From positions 13,257,787 through 13,321,786 of the forward strand of contig NC_039514.1 of NCBI RefSeq assembly GCF_003672135.1: a stretch of 64,000 nt of DNA, read 5' to 3'. The notes beneath the pieces were generated by a model, which did no database searches, was not told the DNA's origin, and was given only the letters and a program-made list of their open reading frames with translations. Shown here piece by piece: positions 26,912 to 41,640 of this stretch; position 1 is the first letter of the stretch; each line of letters opens with the position of its first letter. A program made the position numbers and the translations under genes. This DNA comes from Ooceraea biroi. Lineage: Eukaryota > Arthropoda > Insecta > Hymenoptera > Formicidae.

Positions 26912-29900
26912 AGGATTTCTTCCTCGAAGAGGAAACTGTTACAACAAAGCTCCATTACGCTCAAAACATATGGATAACGTAAAGTTACGCAGTCGCGGAA
27001 AAACAGGGCGAACAAATGCGTCTCGTCGGGATCGAGATACGGCGACATTTAATAATTCCGCGACGTAACGACGGAGAAATTCGCGCGCAAACCATCGAGA
27101 GAATCCTCCCTCAAAGGCGCGAAGTTCCATGATCTGAGAGTCCACTCCTCTCTCTCTTTTTCTCTAGTTCCGTCTCTCTTCACTACTCACGGTAAACTGA
27201 TCATCCCTCCTGTCTGTGAAGCTGGTGCTCTTTTTCCCCTTTCATAACTGTACTAAAAGCTGTGCCGAGTAGCGAGAGCCACCCTCACGCTTATACCCGA
27301 TGCTGTTTGTTCGCCGTCATCAAGGGAACGGATGGATTATGTCTATAACCAGGTGGGTGCTAGGAAAAGATTCATCTTTCGAGAATTTCGCGACATTTCA
27401 GCGAGAAATGTTATGGATCAAACGTATCATTAATCTTGGAAGCGAAGCAGAGATCGCGCGTTAAAAGCTCGCAGATTAACTTTGAATAGTAGAATCAGAT
27501 TTTTAACATCAATACGTCCGTAGTAATTATCATAACAACTTACTTGTATTCATTATTCATACTTGGAACCTTGGCGTTGCATTTTATTTCTTTCTGTCTT
27601 CTATAATTTTTTTCATACCCAAAGTACATGAAATTCTTTCGACATTTCAACGTGTCAATGTTGGATGATTCAGCAATTTGATTTCAATATTTAATTCAAT
27701 TAACACTAAACGTAGTTGTCATTTTCCAAATTATACTCGTGCACAAGCGAACCACTTTCCGGATAAACTTGTGGCGAGAAGGAGATGACTACGTCCAATA
27801 TTATATCTGCGACGGATACGGATCATTAAATACATCACGCGCCAGATATACGTAAGGAATTGGCGCATCTCTCAGGATCATTTTGAGCGTGACACGTCGG
27901 TAATTCGATATCCGTCCAGGATGGAACAGTGCAACCGCGATGAATGGATAACATGCAATTGGTTCGATCGTCTTGGCGCGCTTAGCGGTACTGCAACGGG
28001 GTGAAATCGGGTTACGCTCTCGCGGCGGACAGCCTCGCATTCCGCGATTAGCACGCAAAACGTGGCGGACAGGGTGATTGCGAGGGGGTGCGCGGCGCAA
28101 GGAGAAATGAGGAACGACGTGGAGCTTCGAGCGGATAAAGCTCGCCCCGGTCAATTATGCAATACGGAATATCGACTATCTGCCAAGAGCAGGCGAGCTT
28201 GCGGAACGGCGTGTACGGTGACTAGTTGGACGATAATTAGATCTCATGAATAAAGAGTTAGCCGACGTTAATCCGCTTTCGTAATGAGACATGTGTGTAT
28301 TTTTGCAGCGCGCAAAATACCTATTATCGAGCGAGTGTCGCTTCAGCAGCGCCTGGTTACATTTTGGGGCCGCGAAACGCGAGCTCTAAGAGACCGATTC
28401 TGACCTACTTTCAACTCTGGAAATTCCAGACTGCGAAAGCGCAAGCTTCCCGATGAGAGGAGTAAGCCAACGGCTCAGCTCGCCGGAGGAGGAAAATAAA
28501 GGATCGCGCTTCAACGAATAACGAAACCGACATCCCTCGATGTGCTCGACAGACATGTAGGGAATGGAAAGAAAATGGTAACGCTAGACAAATGGGAATG
28601 AAAAAGTTTTTATTCTTACGATTAGATTGTCTAGTGTTTCCGCTCTTTCTTTTCTCTCGTAAAAGCCATCGATTTTTTTCCATTCATCACGACCGTTTGT
28701 GATTTTCTTTTGGAGGAAGTACGGTCGTTGTCTTCGTCTCGGGCGGACGTAGCCTTCCTAGACCTATACGAGACTCTCCAGAAATCCTGAAAATCCTGGA
28801 AATGTTCATTCAGGTCACAGTAGCTTTGATCTCGGGATCGGCATGCCGGGAGAACTCGTTCCCGGGAGTTCCGGGAACTTTGTAACCTCCCGCAAGGGAG
28901 GCCATTCTGAAAGCCATCCACTATTTCTGAGTTCCTCACGGTGTGCCCAGTTTGCGCGGAGGATCCCGCGCGATATTTGGCCCGCTAATCAGCAATCGCT
29001 CTCCCAGATTCCACGAAGCTCCCGATCATTCGTTCTCGGACAACGATGCTCTATTTCCGCACTAATGACGGAACAGCCAACCATCGTTGCTGCGAGATGC
29101 TCTCATAATTGCCGGCGTTACAGGGACCGGCTGGTTTAATTGACGTGGTCGGTCCCTCTAATGATACCGCTCGGCCACATCGAGCGGTACCCGCTTTTCA
29201 GATCGTATTTACGATGGTTTCTCGACGACGTAGCGTCCGCATTTAGAGATGCACTAACTGGTTCCGCGGTCAGCCGCGCGATCCGCGCTTTATTAATTAA
29301 TACTTCACGGCTGCAACCACGATTACGATGACTTACGGCATTATTTTTCTCCACGGGTGGAGACGGGGCTTGTTAACCGTGATTAAATGCTGCTAATCGC
29401 GGGAAATGGCGCTGTCTTTAATGTATCCTGTGATGTCGACACTAGAGAGATAGCGGATAATTGGATGGTTGTGCGCGTAAAGATAAACGAGAGACTAACA
29501 TCGTATTAACAACGTGTATACAATGCATAATGTTGCGAAATATCGATCATAAAATTGCAGATTGAGAGTCATTACATCTAACAATAAGTAAACATGCTTG
29601 GAAAAACAGGACCGCACATTGTTTCCGATATCACGAGAGACATTGGAGACACACTGAAGGTTTCATTCTTCTTGGAAAACTCTTAGGTCCGATGATTTAC
29701 GTAATTAGTGTCATTGATGCCAACGGAATGTCTATAAAATTCGAAATATAAATATGATTTAGATAGCTGGTAAAACGAAATAGCCAGTTCTATATAGCCA
29801 TGGAATATAATGATCATTTTATATTCTTGCTCTCTTCGAATCCTAATAATACTAATACTTTTTACTGATTTCTCTTTAGTTGCTTTTACTTTACCTGCAA

Positions 29901-32900
29901 TCTCAAATTATCAGAAAAACAATTCTTTTCATGGCGTACATAGAACCTCACCAAAAATGCAATCACATGTGAAATTTTCAGTTCAAGCCAGCGCATTTTC
30001 GTATCTACGTGATCATTTAAAAAATATACGATATTAGCATGCAGAGTATGGCCAGTCTCGTATATGGGCTTAGAAAATGGAATAATTCCATGGAAGGCGA
30101 ATACGGCGAAGAGGGATCGAGAAGGGTATGAGAGAGAGTTGCGAAGGGTTGTGAGGCAGTTTGAGCCGGAAGTCGTAAAGCGGCACAATGCAGCATCATA
30201 ACGTCCAACCCTCCGCGCACATCGTCTCTCGCCGTCATCCCTTGCGCACAGGTACGCAATATAATGTGGGCGGGTTGCTCCTTAAAGTCGTTTCTCGCCG
30301 CGCTGCGTTCATAGTTTCGGTATTGATCTACGTTGCGCAAAGTGGATGTCGTGTAACGGGCATACCGAGTCGCCGTCAGAATTTTAATCATTGACATACC
30401 TAGCGCCTTTATGACGAGTATACGTGTCCCGTAAAGGGACGGGGCGTTTCCAAGCTCGAAGATTAAACGACTTAGCAATAGAAAAGTATTTTCACGCCGA
30501 AAGTGACGTACAATCGCGAAGAAATAAATTTGTTGTTATTTCTCCACATTTTTAGCGATTTTCCGAGTCGCGTGATCTCGAAGCGCCATGTAAAGCACTT
30601 CATCCAATTTTAGAGAGATAGCATTACGTTATTATAATTTGACTACAGTAATCTGCTTGTAATTTGCTCTGGCAAGACACATTTAGGCTTCAATTACATG
30701 TTCCATGGACGATGTAAGATTATGATAAATGCCGATCGGATTTCTGGATTGCAACAAAGTGCGCTCAACTCGTATCGGCGCAGCTCTCGGCGAGGACCAA
30801 AGGCAGCGGAACCAGTTTACGGCGTCCCGTATAATTATCTCGACGTTTGATTATTATAATCGCTTGAAATCGCCGTCGGGGAGCTAAGCGGCGCCGCACG
30901 AAAGATCATTTTCTAAGCAACAAATCGCCGTTTCATTGGCGAACGGGTGATTACTCCGTGCTGGTCGCGGCCGTGCAGCCGCTGGCGATCGGGAGTTACG
31001 GGAAACTTGCCTCTAACATAAAAGAGCTTTTCTATCACTGTATCACCGAGCACGCACAACGGAAGGAGCCCGGACCTCGCTCGAGTTTTACTATTCGCGC
31101 GGTCATCGCACGGCAGTGGAGTCGGAGCTTTCCGATGAGGTCGAAAAGCGCCTCCCGCGCGAAATGCCCTTTAACTTCTGACTGCTTCGGGCGTAAAGGC
31201 GGAATATCGTGCGATACGTTCCCGGGGTCTACGTCGGGTTACAACGCGCGTACATGCGCCTGTGGGTGTGCTCACATACACCCGGGGCATCCGGGTATCC
31301 GTATTGGATGATGTTGCACCGACTTCAACTAGCTTTTACGACTTACGTGCTATGCGTCAGACTGTACGCTTTACGTTCACGTTATATATACGGCGACGTT
31401 ATGCCCTCGTAACTTTATCCGAGCGTGTCGGTTGTGCAGTCGAAACTTCCACGTAAAGATATCGGCGACCAGGTGAGAGGGAGGGATGGACGAACGAGAA
31501 CGCGGGAGGCGAGACGGTGAACAAGGGTGAGAAGGAAGGAAAGAAGGATGAATCGAAAGGAAAGGGTGAAGATGGAAGCGCGAGATGGAAAAGGCGAAGG
31601 GTTGAAGACAGGAGGAGAGGAAACTGATGAAGATGAAAAGATTGAACACGCTGAGAAATTTATGGAAAACAGTAATGCGAGGACGATGTGTAAGGCATGA
31701 AACCTTTCGATACACGTGAAGCTTCTCGAAGCTTGTTAGTCGTGTTTTTTTATGAACGTTATCTATATTGATTGTTAATTGCTAAAATAGAAAAGATAGC
31801 AGAAAGATATATTATCATACAGCAATATTAATAATTAATTTGCGGGTGATCAGAGAGATAACTGTTATATTGATATCATGGCATGATTGTGATAGTGCAT
31901 TGCGCTTGAGAATTATCCCGCCGGGATTGCCATCGTAGATCTCCATTTAAACGGCATCATGGTATTTCTCACATTTGTATTCCGAATCCAGGCAACGCGC
32001 TCGTACCAGCGCGACTCGATAGGCCGTTGATCGATTTCCACGCCCGACCGAGCGTTTTCTCGCGCGCGCGATGGCGACAAACTTTATTATATGCCAACTG
32101 CAGATTCCGGAGGATCATAACAGGAAAAAACTGGAAGCTGCAGAAATTGATCGGGAATATTTGTTTGTAATTATCGCGAATGATTCTATCTGTAATATCT
32201 GTGCTTATGGTTTCGTATCAATTTATTAATTAAATTAATGGCCTCCGCTTTTATTTCTCGATTTCTTTCAAACAGTCGTCATGTCACTACATTTCAGCTC
32301 CGAGCGGGATCTCCATTTACGAAGAAGCGTTTGCATTTATCGCACTTCGTGAAATGTCACGGAAGTGACTGTACGATCGCATACGGGTAATAAAATTAAC
32401 ATTGAAATTAGCTTTGACACGTTACAGCCAGAAAAATCTAATTAACCCCTTTGCTCTCACGGACGGGTTATTTCGCGCCTCGATGTCGCGCTCGTTTGAC
32501 GCCTCGGGCAAGGTACGTCGCGTTTCTTTTTTCTTCCCTTCTCGTCGTCAGTACTCTGCAGCACTTCTCTTTCTCTCGGTGCGCGACGCTCTTATTGCGA
32601 CATACGCGTCGCTATTGATTTCCCTGGATGCTCCTGGTAAAGGACACAATCGACAATCCGCTCTCGTCCGTAACCCTCGGTACGCGCGTGTACTCCCTCG
32701 GGGGTGTCTTTGAGGGAAGAAAAGGAACGGGCGGTAACCTACCAGGAGCTCAGACACGCAGAAGGTACGCCGCCCGGGAAAGCGCAGGCTCCAGCAGACC
32801 GCAAGGGATTACAGGATGCGAGGGTGGGATGAAGAGAGAAAGAGTGGCTGGAAAGAGAGGGTTAGCGCGCGCACATACGCGCATACATAAACCCGCTCAT

Positions 32901-35900
32901 AGACCACAGGGGGTGGAAAAGCTGTAGCGGAACGTATCGCACAGGGAGGTAAACCGTGGGCGACCGCTGATGCGAAAATCATACACCATCCTGCGGCTTT
33001 ACTGTTAACGTTACATTGCACGGAAAGCTTCCGGCGCGGTGCTTTAAATACTTATAGATTTATGGTGCTGTGAAAAGTCCTTCCCGAGAGAGAAAGAGAC
33101 GCGCCAAATATGTATTCCGCGATGCTGTTGCTCGAATGAAGATTACAACGCATCGCACGAGATAACAGCCGGATCGTCTGTTCATTCTGCGAAATACGCA
33201 CTCTCATAATTTTAAGGGCAGCGATTCAGACTTGAAGAATTGTATCTGATAAAATATCAACGCGTAATAAGGCTAATTAAATTCTATCGTTTTTTCTCAC
33301 TGTTCGTGGTTTATTAATACGAAATGTCTTTCGTTTGAATAGTACTTTTTTTTTAAAGTTTTCTTAAAGAATAATTGCGAATGCTAATTGATAGCTAAAC
33401 GTGCGTTCCATTTAAACCCAAAGCTATTCGATGTTCGATTTTATTTATTGCGCCGGTGAATTCGAGGACTAAAATATGTTTTACGCGAGATATTATTAAA
33501 CTGAAATAGCTGGATGCATCGCGTTTGATGTCATTGGTATTAATCAGCTTGGTTATTAATTAGCCGTTAATATTCCAACATCATGATGCTCCTCTACCCT
33601 CATGTTCGCCGAGTACACGCTTTTTTTCCATTCCCGTTTCTGTCGCATTCTTTTTTTTTAAACTCACCGTCGCTTTGTTTCTTCTTATCAAGACAATGCA
33701 AGACAATATAATTTAGTTATATTCAAATTATTTACATATATTTGCAAAAAGATAACGGTAGGAACTTTTTTCTTGAAAGTCTCACAACTTTATAAAGGCA
33801 CATCACTTGAACAAGCTAAACTCTTATGTCGCAGAAATCGTCTTCCGATAATCGATTAAGATGGCGACAGATATCGCGAAAGTGATAAGAATGATTGCGT
33901 TATTTAATCATTAGACAATTTTACGTCGTGCAGAAATCATAAACATTTAACATTATTCTGCATCTTCCGAGTACACGCATTTTTTGAATTGCATAGACCT
34001 TCTTGTAGCGATTACTAAAAGCGATGTCCTTTATCGATTAAACTGATTACGCGACGTTGACGCGATATATATAGGATGCAACGCTCTCTCCAGGAAACTC
34101 GGTCCTTGCGCGTGTGCAGACCGTACCTGATATTGGCGAACCTCCCCGGCGCTTGTTATCCTGTGAAACGGGCGCGCTTTTCAGCGCCGACTGGCGCCCC
34201 GAGACCATCCGGATGCGCGCGTTCCCGCGGGAACGCGAGATCGCTCGGGGCACGCACCTTGACCGGCCTCCTGGCCGCCTGATCCGGGAGTCCCGGATTT
34301 TCGGGCAAATCGGCAGTTTTTCTGCCGGGATGGCCCGGCACCCCTGTAGGACCCGCGCGTCACCTGTGCAGGTGGATCCCGTGGGAGACGCCCGTCACGC
34401 CCGAATGCGGCTGGGCAGAAGGGAGGAAGGCAGGAGCGGCGGAGGCGTCGCGACGCGTGTACCGTCGTTTCCCGCAGGAAAGGGAGACGTCGGACGCGTC
34501 AACGGCGTGTCTCGATCGTCGACTGATTCCCTAATTCCGCGGCAGTCGACGACGCGATTCGATGCCACGCCACGCCATGCCGCGCCACGCGTCTCGCCTC
34601 GGTTAGACCGGCGCGCGCGTCGTGACGCAAGCACTTTCGACAACCCGCCGACGTCTAGGCGCAAACAGGAGGACATGTCGGCATCGGGGTTGCGCCAGCC
34701 AGGACGAGTTACGAAAGGTGGCGGTAGGAAGCGCGCGCAGCCACCCCCGCGCGAGAATTCATCGTGATCCGACTCCACGTGAAGCGACGGTTCTCCCTGT
34801 TCCAGATCGAAAGAAACTCTTTCGGTAATGGTGCACGTGATAATGATAATTCTCTCTATATTCTCTATGTCTCTAAAATCGCGAATCTGTCTTACGGCGC
34901 GATGTTGCGGAAGCTGAGCGAGCAAGTAAAATGGTCAAATGGCGCGATCCATTTTTCCTAAGGGAATCTTAAAGTTTCTTAGAGTATATGATCGATCTGA
35001 TAGCAATATCAGAGTAAATATAATCAGAATATAAAATCAAGATATCGAACGATACAGTGCGCGTTCAATTTCTGGAAGTATGTGCTTCAGCATGTAAAGG
35101 GAAAATCGTGGTTTATCCCAAACTAGGAGATCATGCGATGAGGATCCTTTCTTCTGTGGAAAAGCCGAACGCTTGGTCCCGGACGAGCTGCGAAAATAGT
35201 ATTGTGTCCGAGTCACATCTCAGACACTCTCTCATAGACACACGCACAGAAACTACCCATTTATTATAAAAGAATTTTCTTTATTGCAACGTAGGTATAT
35301 AGAGAACGTCTCGAAGAGTCTCCGCGAGGACTCGGCTCATTGTCAGACTACACAAGCTACAAGCTATGCATCGTGTTCGAGCGTTCACGGATACGATACG
35401 AAACTTGTGTGCGTTACGAGACCATCATCCTCTCCACATGCTATCGCGGTCAGAATCTGACATTTCAGGTTTTAGCTCTCTTTTTTCGCCGACCGTCTCC
35501 AGGAGACGACAGTCTTCTTTTAGATTTTTGTCAATTTTCTGACCAATCGACGACGAGTGAGTGTCAGTAACACTGGGTAGCTTCTTTTCACGAAGCTACT
35601 CCCGGACACAACACTTGATCAGAGACGAATGGAAAGGGTCGAACGGGGCGGTCCATTGGATGCATACTTGCGTGGAAAATGTGTAGTTGGGGAAACTATG
35701 AAAGCTTGATTGTCAGGAGCGCAGGAAAGACGAGGATTTCGTCTAGTTTCTTTTGGAAGCATTTCGCACAGGCCAAATTCCGAATCTAGATTGCTAGACC
35801 TGCGTAATTGTTTTTTGAGAAAATACTTCATTTTTCTTTCTTTTTTTCCAATTAACATTTCACTTCGATTACTCGTGTCAATCAACCTTTTAGAAAGTAT

Positions 35901-38900
35901 TGTGCGATACAATTTTTTAATTTTGTTTTTTAATTTTTTTCTAACTTTTTCTATCGTTTACTTAAATCTTAACTTCAAATCGTAATTACTGAAATCGATA
36001 CAAAGTTCATAGATATAAAGTTTTTCAGATTTTGTCTGAGAGAATTTAATCATTGATTCATATTTATGAATAGGTTTTTTGATTATCTAATATCAAATTT
36101 TTATTTTGCGACTTTTATTTCATGGCTTGAGAACCTTGGCGTTATTATTTCAAGATGCTACTTTCTCTCTTCTCTTCCTTGTTGCGGCGCTAAGTTTCTC
36201 TCCAATGAATCTTCTTCACTAAATCCATGTTTCAAAAATGTCATTTCGGAATTTTTTCATAATTGTATTTTATTGAATGTAGGGTTGTTTGGCGCAATTT
36301 TCTATTACACTTTCTTTTACCTACAGGTGCTTTCTTTCATTTATTTTCGTAAAGATTACCGTAACTGATTTTTGTGACCAGCCTTGGCTAACGACCGCAA
36401 TCCCAATAAAAGACTCTTCTGTTCAGGTCATCCCGCAGGCAAAGCTCTCCCGAATACCGCTTGCTTTACTAGCATGATCTCCTAATCGTGAGGGAAATTC
36501 GCTCTCCCGGTGCCGGGAATTTTCTCGCCCGATGGAGACCTTGTTCACCTCAATTTCCGCCATTAGGTTAGGTCAGGGAAAGCGAAAGTGCACGAGCATT
36601 TCCTGCATGCCTACTTGCTGGCGCATCGCATTCTGAAACGAAGGACGTCAATTTTCCGTCAGTGAAAATGGGCGGCTGGACACGCCCGATAAGTCCCGCA
36701 GGACTCTCCCGACTAGGTTCTTCCTTCTCGTGCGTTTGTTAGCCTGTTACGTCGGCGTTTCAATTTTTCGTCAAAATTCCATTTTCATGGAAAAATGACT
36801 CTGACGAAACACCGATCGTACGATGGGATCTAGTCGACACAGTTTTACTTGTCAAATCATTATCTGAAAAATGTATTATATTAATCTGAACACGTTGTGC
36901 TAATACGTATAACGGTATAGCCGGAAAAGTATAATATGACATATCGGCCATTATTAATTCTGTGAAATATCGTGAAAGAAAACGTGAAAGATTAATTAAT
37001 TAATTACGCCGGCTTTGACACAAATTTAATGAAATAATATTCACTTTCATAAAGTGTTCCGCAATATAGACAAGCTTCTGACACTTGAACATTCTGTTTC
37101 TAGACATGACTACAAAAGTTAATTTACGATAAAAATATAACAATTTGATTTCTTGTACTGTTTTCAACAATTGAGTAAGAGAATATGCTAGATAACGATA
37201 CCTTGCGACATTCGCATAAACTGATTAGGGAGAATATATGAGAAGAGAGGATGAGACTCCAAAAAGGAAGAATCGGAGCGCACCTCGGGGTAGTTAGAAA
37301 AGCGAAGTCTAAATAAGAACAAGTGCGAATGTAGAAAGGAAGCGAAGTCAATTGTATAACTCGTATAACATTAAAGTGCTTATTTACAGTAAGGATAATT
37401 AATCCAACTAATCACTGTTAACTCCTCTCATCTATCACAAAGAGATTCTCAAAGTAACTTTTACAATTGTTTATATATTAACAGTAATTTTCGAATCAGG
37501 CCTATGGTTTCCGCGCGAAAGATCAATCGATTGTCAATTGATCATTGTTGCACTTTATTTTAGCAGAATATTCGGATAATGACAATCAATTTAGCTAGTT
37601 CAACATGTAAAAGCTGTCATTAATATCTCACGTTGATACCTCGGTTATTTTATTAATTTTGTTTTTGGCTAATACATCCTGCAGCACACGATAATAATAC
37701 CACATTAAAAAGATTTCGCGAAATAAAGGAATATCAGTCCACGATAAATTGGTGAAATCGATACGAGAGAACGAAGCGATAACGACTATATTTTATTTTT
37801 ATGTAAAAATTCATCGCAGATTTGCGGATATTCTATTTTATCTTGTGACGAGCACTGTCAGCATGTTACTATGAGCTCAGAAATTAAGATAAAAATAATT
37901 TCATATAAAATTACAAAGGTTGCATGCAAAGTGAAAAATGATGTGCACAATACCGTAATTGTTACTGTATCTGTACAACAATCTATGTGTAACATATATA
38001 AAATGCAAAAACTTCGAAATAACAACCGATGTGCAATCGATAATGAACAGTAATATCGAATTGACATTATGAATTCTAGTCAGAGATATCGTAATATTAT
38101 CATCTTACAGCTATAACATCGTGGAAAGCGGTTTGTTCAATGGGAACAAGTCCTGTTGATCCGTCTGCATCCCTGATAAGATTACCTAGATTTTTCGAGA
38201 ATGTTTTCCGACCTAGCCGCTTTTCCGAACTACTTTCGGGATAGACAAGGATACCTCCAACCGCGCGGGACTTCCTGGTAGAACGGGTGGTTCTAGCTGG
38301 GGTTAGCGTTGTATATACTTAACAGAGCGTAATTAGATCACAGTTTCATTATTGCGTTCTTTTTTTTCTTCCTCTATTAAATTCAGATTTTTAAATTTAT
38401 TATTCTCTTTTTTTATTATTCCTTTCTCAAGAATAAATTTGAATTTAACATACAATATATAAAACGAAAAAATATAGGATACATTATTTGATAAATAAGT
38501 AAAACAAGTAAATGCAAAATAAATATAAAATTAGTAAAAAGGTATAGGAGATAATAACGCGGCAATTGTTAACAATCTCATATAAGTTCTTATAATCAAA
38601 ATTAAACGCAAATTATAACTAGAATAAATATATGTATAATAAAATAATACTTGTATTACTGTAACATGTACAATAAAGTATATTATTTCATTATTGTATT
38701 ATACATATATAATATATATTACTATTACATTTAATACATGTAAATAATGTGTATATATAATGTAATATATAATATATATTGTTTATTATAATATTATTAA
38801 TTTTACACTTTTTAATTTTGTCAAGAAATATCTTATGTTATAAATATGTTACACGCAGCAAGCAATTTGTTGTCATGCATTTTTGACAAACATAAAACTA

Positions 38901-39311
38901 AAAGTCGACCAGTATCAATATATATATTGTAGTGTTGCAGATGCATAATAGCAGTTCGATAGTATAATAGTATTAATAATAATTTACGAATCAAATAACT
39001 TTATGCATCTTTGCCTGCAAAAATTATTTATTATTTATGCTATACATAAATAATGACAACGAAAATATGTAATTATCATTATCATTGCATTTAATAATTT
39101 ATTATTCTATATACGTTCTACCTTGGATTAAACATTGACATTACTTTATTAATGTACTGGATTATGTGATAAGTATTAGTATTTTGAATTTTTTCAATCG
39201 GAAATCTACGCGGTAAATTGTTGAGAACAGAAAATATCCGAAGGCTTATTAGAAAATCATCAAGAGCAAACGTTATCAATAAAGTTATTCAATAAATAAA
39301 CGATAAAAGTA
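26912..39311. other. Intergenic sequence spanning the composition boundary
   Basis: Mixed-composition DNA to about 36.5 kb, with a particularly CpG-rich segment at 34.1-34.8 kb (a 217-codon open frame there is composition-driven), then AT-rich DNA from about 37 kb. Apart from the purine tract at 31.5 kb nothing is identified. Confidence 0.5.
31468..31650 (+). repeat. Long purine-rich tract
   Basis: About 180 bp strongly biased to A and G on the plus strand (GGAAGGAAAGAAGGATG-like), not a simple tandem repeat. Confidence 0.6.
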
Positions 39312-39457
39312 TTGGGTTGTTTAATAAGAAATTTCGGATTCTTCTAATAAAATCAAGTTTCTTTGAACGCAATGCAATGACTGTCTGATATTTTCAGTAT
39401 CTACTTCTCAAGTAATGCTTTGATAAAAAGCAACTTGTAATACAAAATCCAACTGAA
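39312..39457. mobile_element. Possible second mariner-like MITE relic downstream of gene A (146 bp)
   Basis: Begins TTGGGTTGTTTAATAAG, close to irritans-type mariner ends, and its far end read inward begins TTCAGTTGG. TA dinucleotides flank both sides. The inverted ends match only partly, so it is either old or a chance match. Confidence 0.4.
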
Positions 39458-39820
39458 TACAATAATTCCATTGTATTTAAAAAATTGCAAATTATTTATT
39501 AAACCATATCAAAATTTTGCAAATCTCTTTCTCAATAATAATAAAATTATAAAATATATGTCATTAATTTCTTTAATATTCTAAAATTCCTTCTTTTCAA
39601 AATCCTAGATGTTATTAATTCATTTTGTGTAAAGCAAAAATACAAAAGTAAGTATGCAGATTTTACATTCAATGCTTTTGCGATTATAAAGTACATGTCA
39701 ATGTAATACTTTTTTGTATAATATATTAAGATTCCTCAAATATACATACATTTAACGTATTATTAAAAATTGTTTATTAAAATGTTATACCTTTGTCACA
39801 TTTTACTCTTCGTCTATGCG

Positions 39821-40794
39821 TTACTGTGTGCACGTATTTAATTGTTGTATAACTCGAACTCTTTTTTTCATTAATCGACGCCGTATGCGATTGTCGTCTA
39901 TTAAATCATATATCCATGTACATATCCACATACATATCCACATGAGCATGATGCAACTATAGAAAAATGTAAAGTCATTGAGATACATTTATATTGTATA
40001 ATATTTTATATTAATACAATATGATTAAATATGTTATCTAGCAATATCATTAATAAATCTTATTTAAAAAATGGTAAAAATAAAATGACAGAATCGTATA
40101 TGATGCAACGTTATTATTGTAAGTGTAGTAATGCCTTTTTATCTTGTATACACATATCCATGTGTGTGTGCGCGCACGCACACGTTTCTACGTTTCTTAT
40201 ATATTTATTTATTGATATACAAACATCAATTTACCTGAGGAATATTATACACCATATAGTTATGTCATACCACCTTATGCGATTCCCTATAGCTATATTA
40301 TAAGACGATAATTCATTATCATTAATAGGGTATTCTACATCAATATCATTATTTTCAATTAAAAAATTATTCATATGCGAATATGAATACATTACGTGCA
40401 TTGCTAAAAAAAATAATCACGATTAACAATCCATATCTATCATTTACAAGAATATATAGAGAAGTGTCTCTTTTTATTTTAAGAAATTTTGAACACATGA
40501 CAAACATAGCTCAAGAATTAAAACTTTTGGCAGCGAATATTTCTTATGTTAATATAATTTAGTTAATTGTTGAATCGATTTAAAGTAAAAGAAGAATGAT
40601 TGTACGTGTTGATATGTATATAGTATACACAACTATATTATGAAATAACGTATTATATAACAGATATATTATAACACACATTATTATACACATATGCATA
40701 AGTAAATAAAGAGCCGAAAGAACGATCACTTTTAACGATATTAAATTAACGACATTATTATCTTACCAAGAACTGAAATTATGACGATCCACAT
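39821..40794 (-). CDS. Gene A of tandem array: small type I single-pass membrane protein, 110 aa, unknown family
   Basis: Coding exons 40794-40767, 40403-40235 and 39956-39821 (TAA at 39821-39823), phases 1 and 2 as in B and C; the first donor is GTAAGAT and the second GTAAATT. The short leader MWIVIISVL-AMHV is a weaker signal peptide than in B or C, but no upstream in-frame ATG exists in the exon. Ectodomain: about 15-55, acidic, without N-glycosylation sequons. Helix: about 56-80, very rich in Trp, Ile and Cys (ITIWCIIFL, then S-CIMLMWICMWICTWIY after the junction). The tail is strongly basic (RIRRRLMKKRVRV). AATAAA on the minus strand (TTTATT at 39773-39778) follows the stop by about 43 nt. 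The intron between the first two coding exons is 363 bp, exactly as in B. Family unrecognised. Confidence 0.65.
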
Positions 40795-41010
40795 TATGCT
40801 TTTCCCACTGTATTTACACTGATATTAACAATTGAAGTAAATATTGTATCATATAATACTTTCAAAATCTTAGAGGGATTAAACTTGATCTTCCTTCTTG
40901 TTCTATTAGTTGCTGATGTCTACTGAAATTAACAAAGCTACAGTATTAGAGATATTATGAGATATTAGAGATATTAGAGATATTATGAGATATTAGATAT
41001 TAGAAGTGTA

Positions 41011-41100
41011 TAATACAATGATATTTGTCTGATGGAGCTAATATCATTAAATTCGACGTGTTAGATTAAAAGTATTTATTTGATAAAAGCAACAAGATTT
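41011..41100 (-). promoter_or_regulatory. Conserved block upstream of the gene A start codon
   Basis: Minus-strand core TCCATCAGACAAATATC, about 220 bp upstream of the ATG, homologous to the blocks in genes B and C. The mariner-like MITE begins 38 bp beyond it. Confidence 0.35.
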
Positions 41101-41137
41101 GATGAAATAAATACATAGGTAATCTGTGAGATAAATA

Positions 41138-41351
41138 TTAGGTTGGAACAAAAGATTTGTCGCTTTTCAACGCCATTATGGAATTTATAAATCCTAAAAA
41201 CTTGAACTTTCTTAAATCTGACATATAAAACTTTAGCTCCTAATAGAAGAAATGTATTCAAGACAATAAAGATTATTTCATTAATAAAAATTTAATTAAA
41301 CTCTTGTCTTTCTCATGGTAAATATGGCAAACTTTTTGCGCTCCAATCCAA
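41138..41351. mobile_element. Mariner-like MITE in intron 1 of gene A (214 bp)
   Basis: The left end TTAGGTTGGAACAAAAGATT and the right end, read inward as TTGGATTGGAGCGCAAAAAG, match the mariner TIR pattern TTAGGTTGG..CAAAAG. A TA duplication flanks it (41136-41137 and 41352-41353). There is no transposase ORF, so it is a non-autonomous or internally deleted copy. Confidence 0.7.
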
Positions 41352-41509
41352 TACATAAAGCTACATTTAATCGATTAACTATTGTAAATGAGAAAGTTTT
41401 TAGAATTTAATTTAATATATACGTAACTAAAAAGTTTGATACTGAAACGTTAACTATGTAATTCATTATATAATCTATGTTTTTCTACGATATTAGAGAG
41501 AATCCTTAC

Positions 41510-41640
41510 CGAATCGATATCTACTGGATTCTATGATGTCTTCTTTGGATGAATAACTCAACGATAATAACCGTTTGGTTCTATGATATACATACATGAT
41601 ATGAGGTCATTTGTGTATTGGTTTAAATTCTAGCGACTAT
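41510..41640 (-). other. 5' non-coding exon of gene A (upper edge approximate)
   Basis: Donor G|GTAAGG at 41510/41509, aligned to the 5' exons of B and C over roughly 100 bp. The next acceptor (TTAATATCAG, ending at 40819) is 24 nt ahead of the coding ATG. A 214-bp mariner-like MITE lies in this intron and accounts for its extra length. Confidence 0.45.

Noticed and set aside
34114..34767. 217-codon open frame on the plus strand
   Set aside because: The region is extremely CpG-rich and several frames on both strands are open at once. The translation is Arg/Pro/Gly-rich without any motif.
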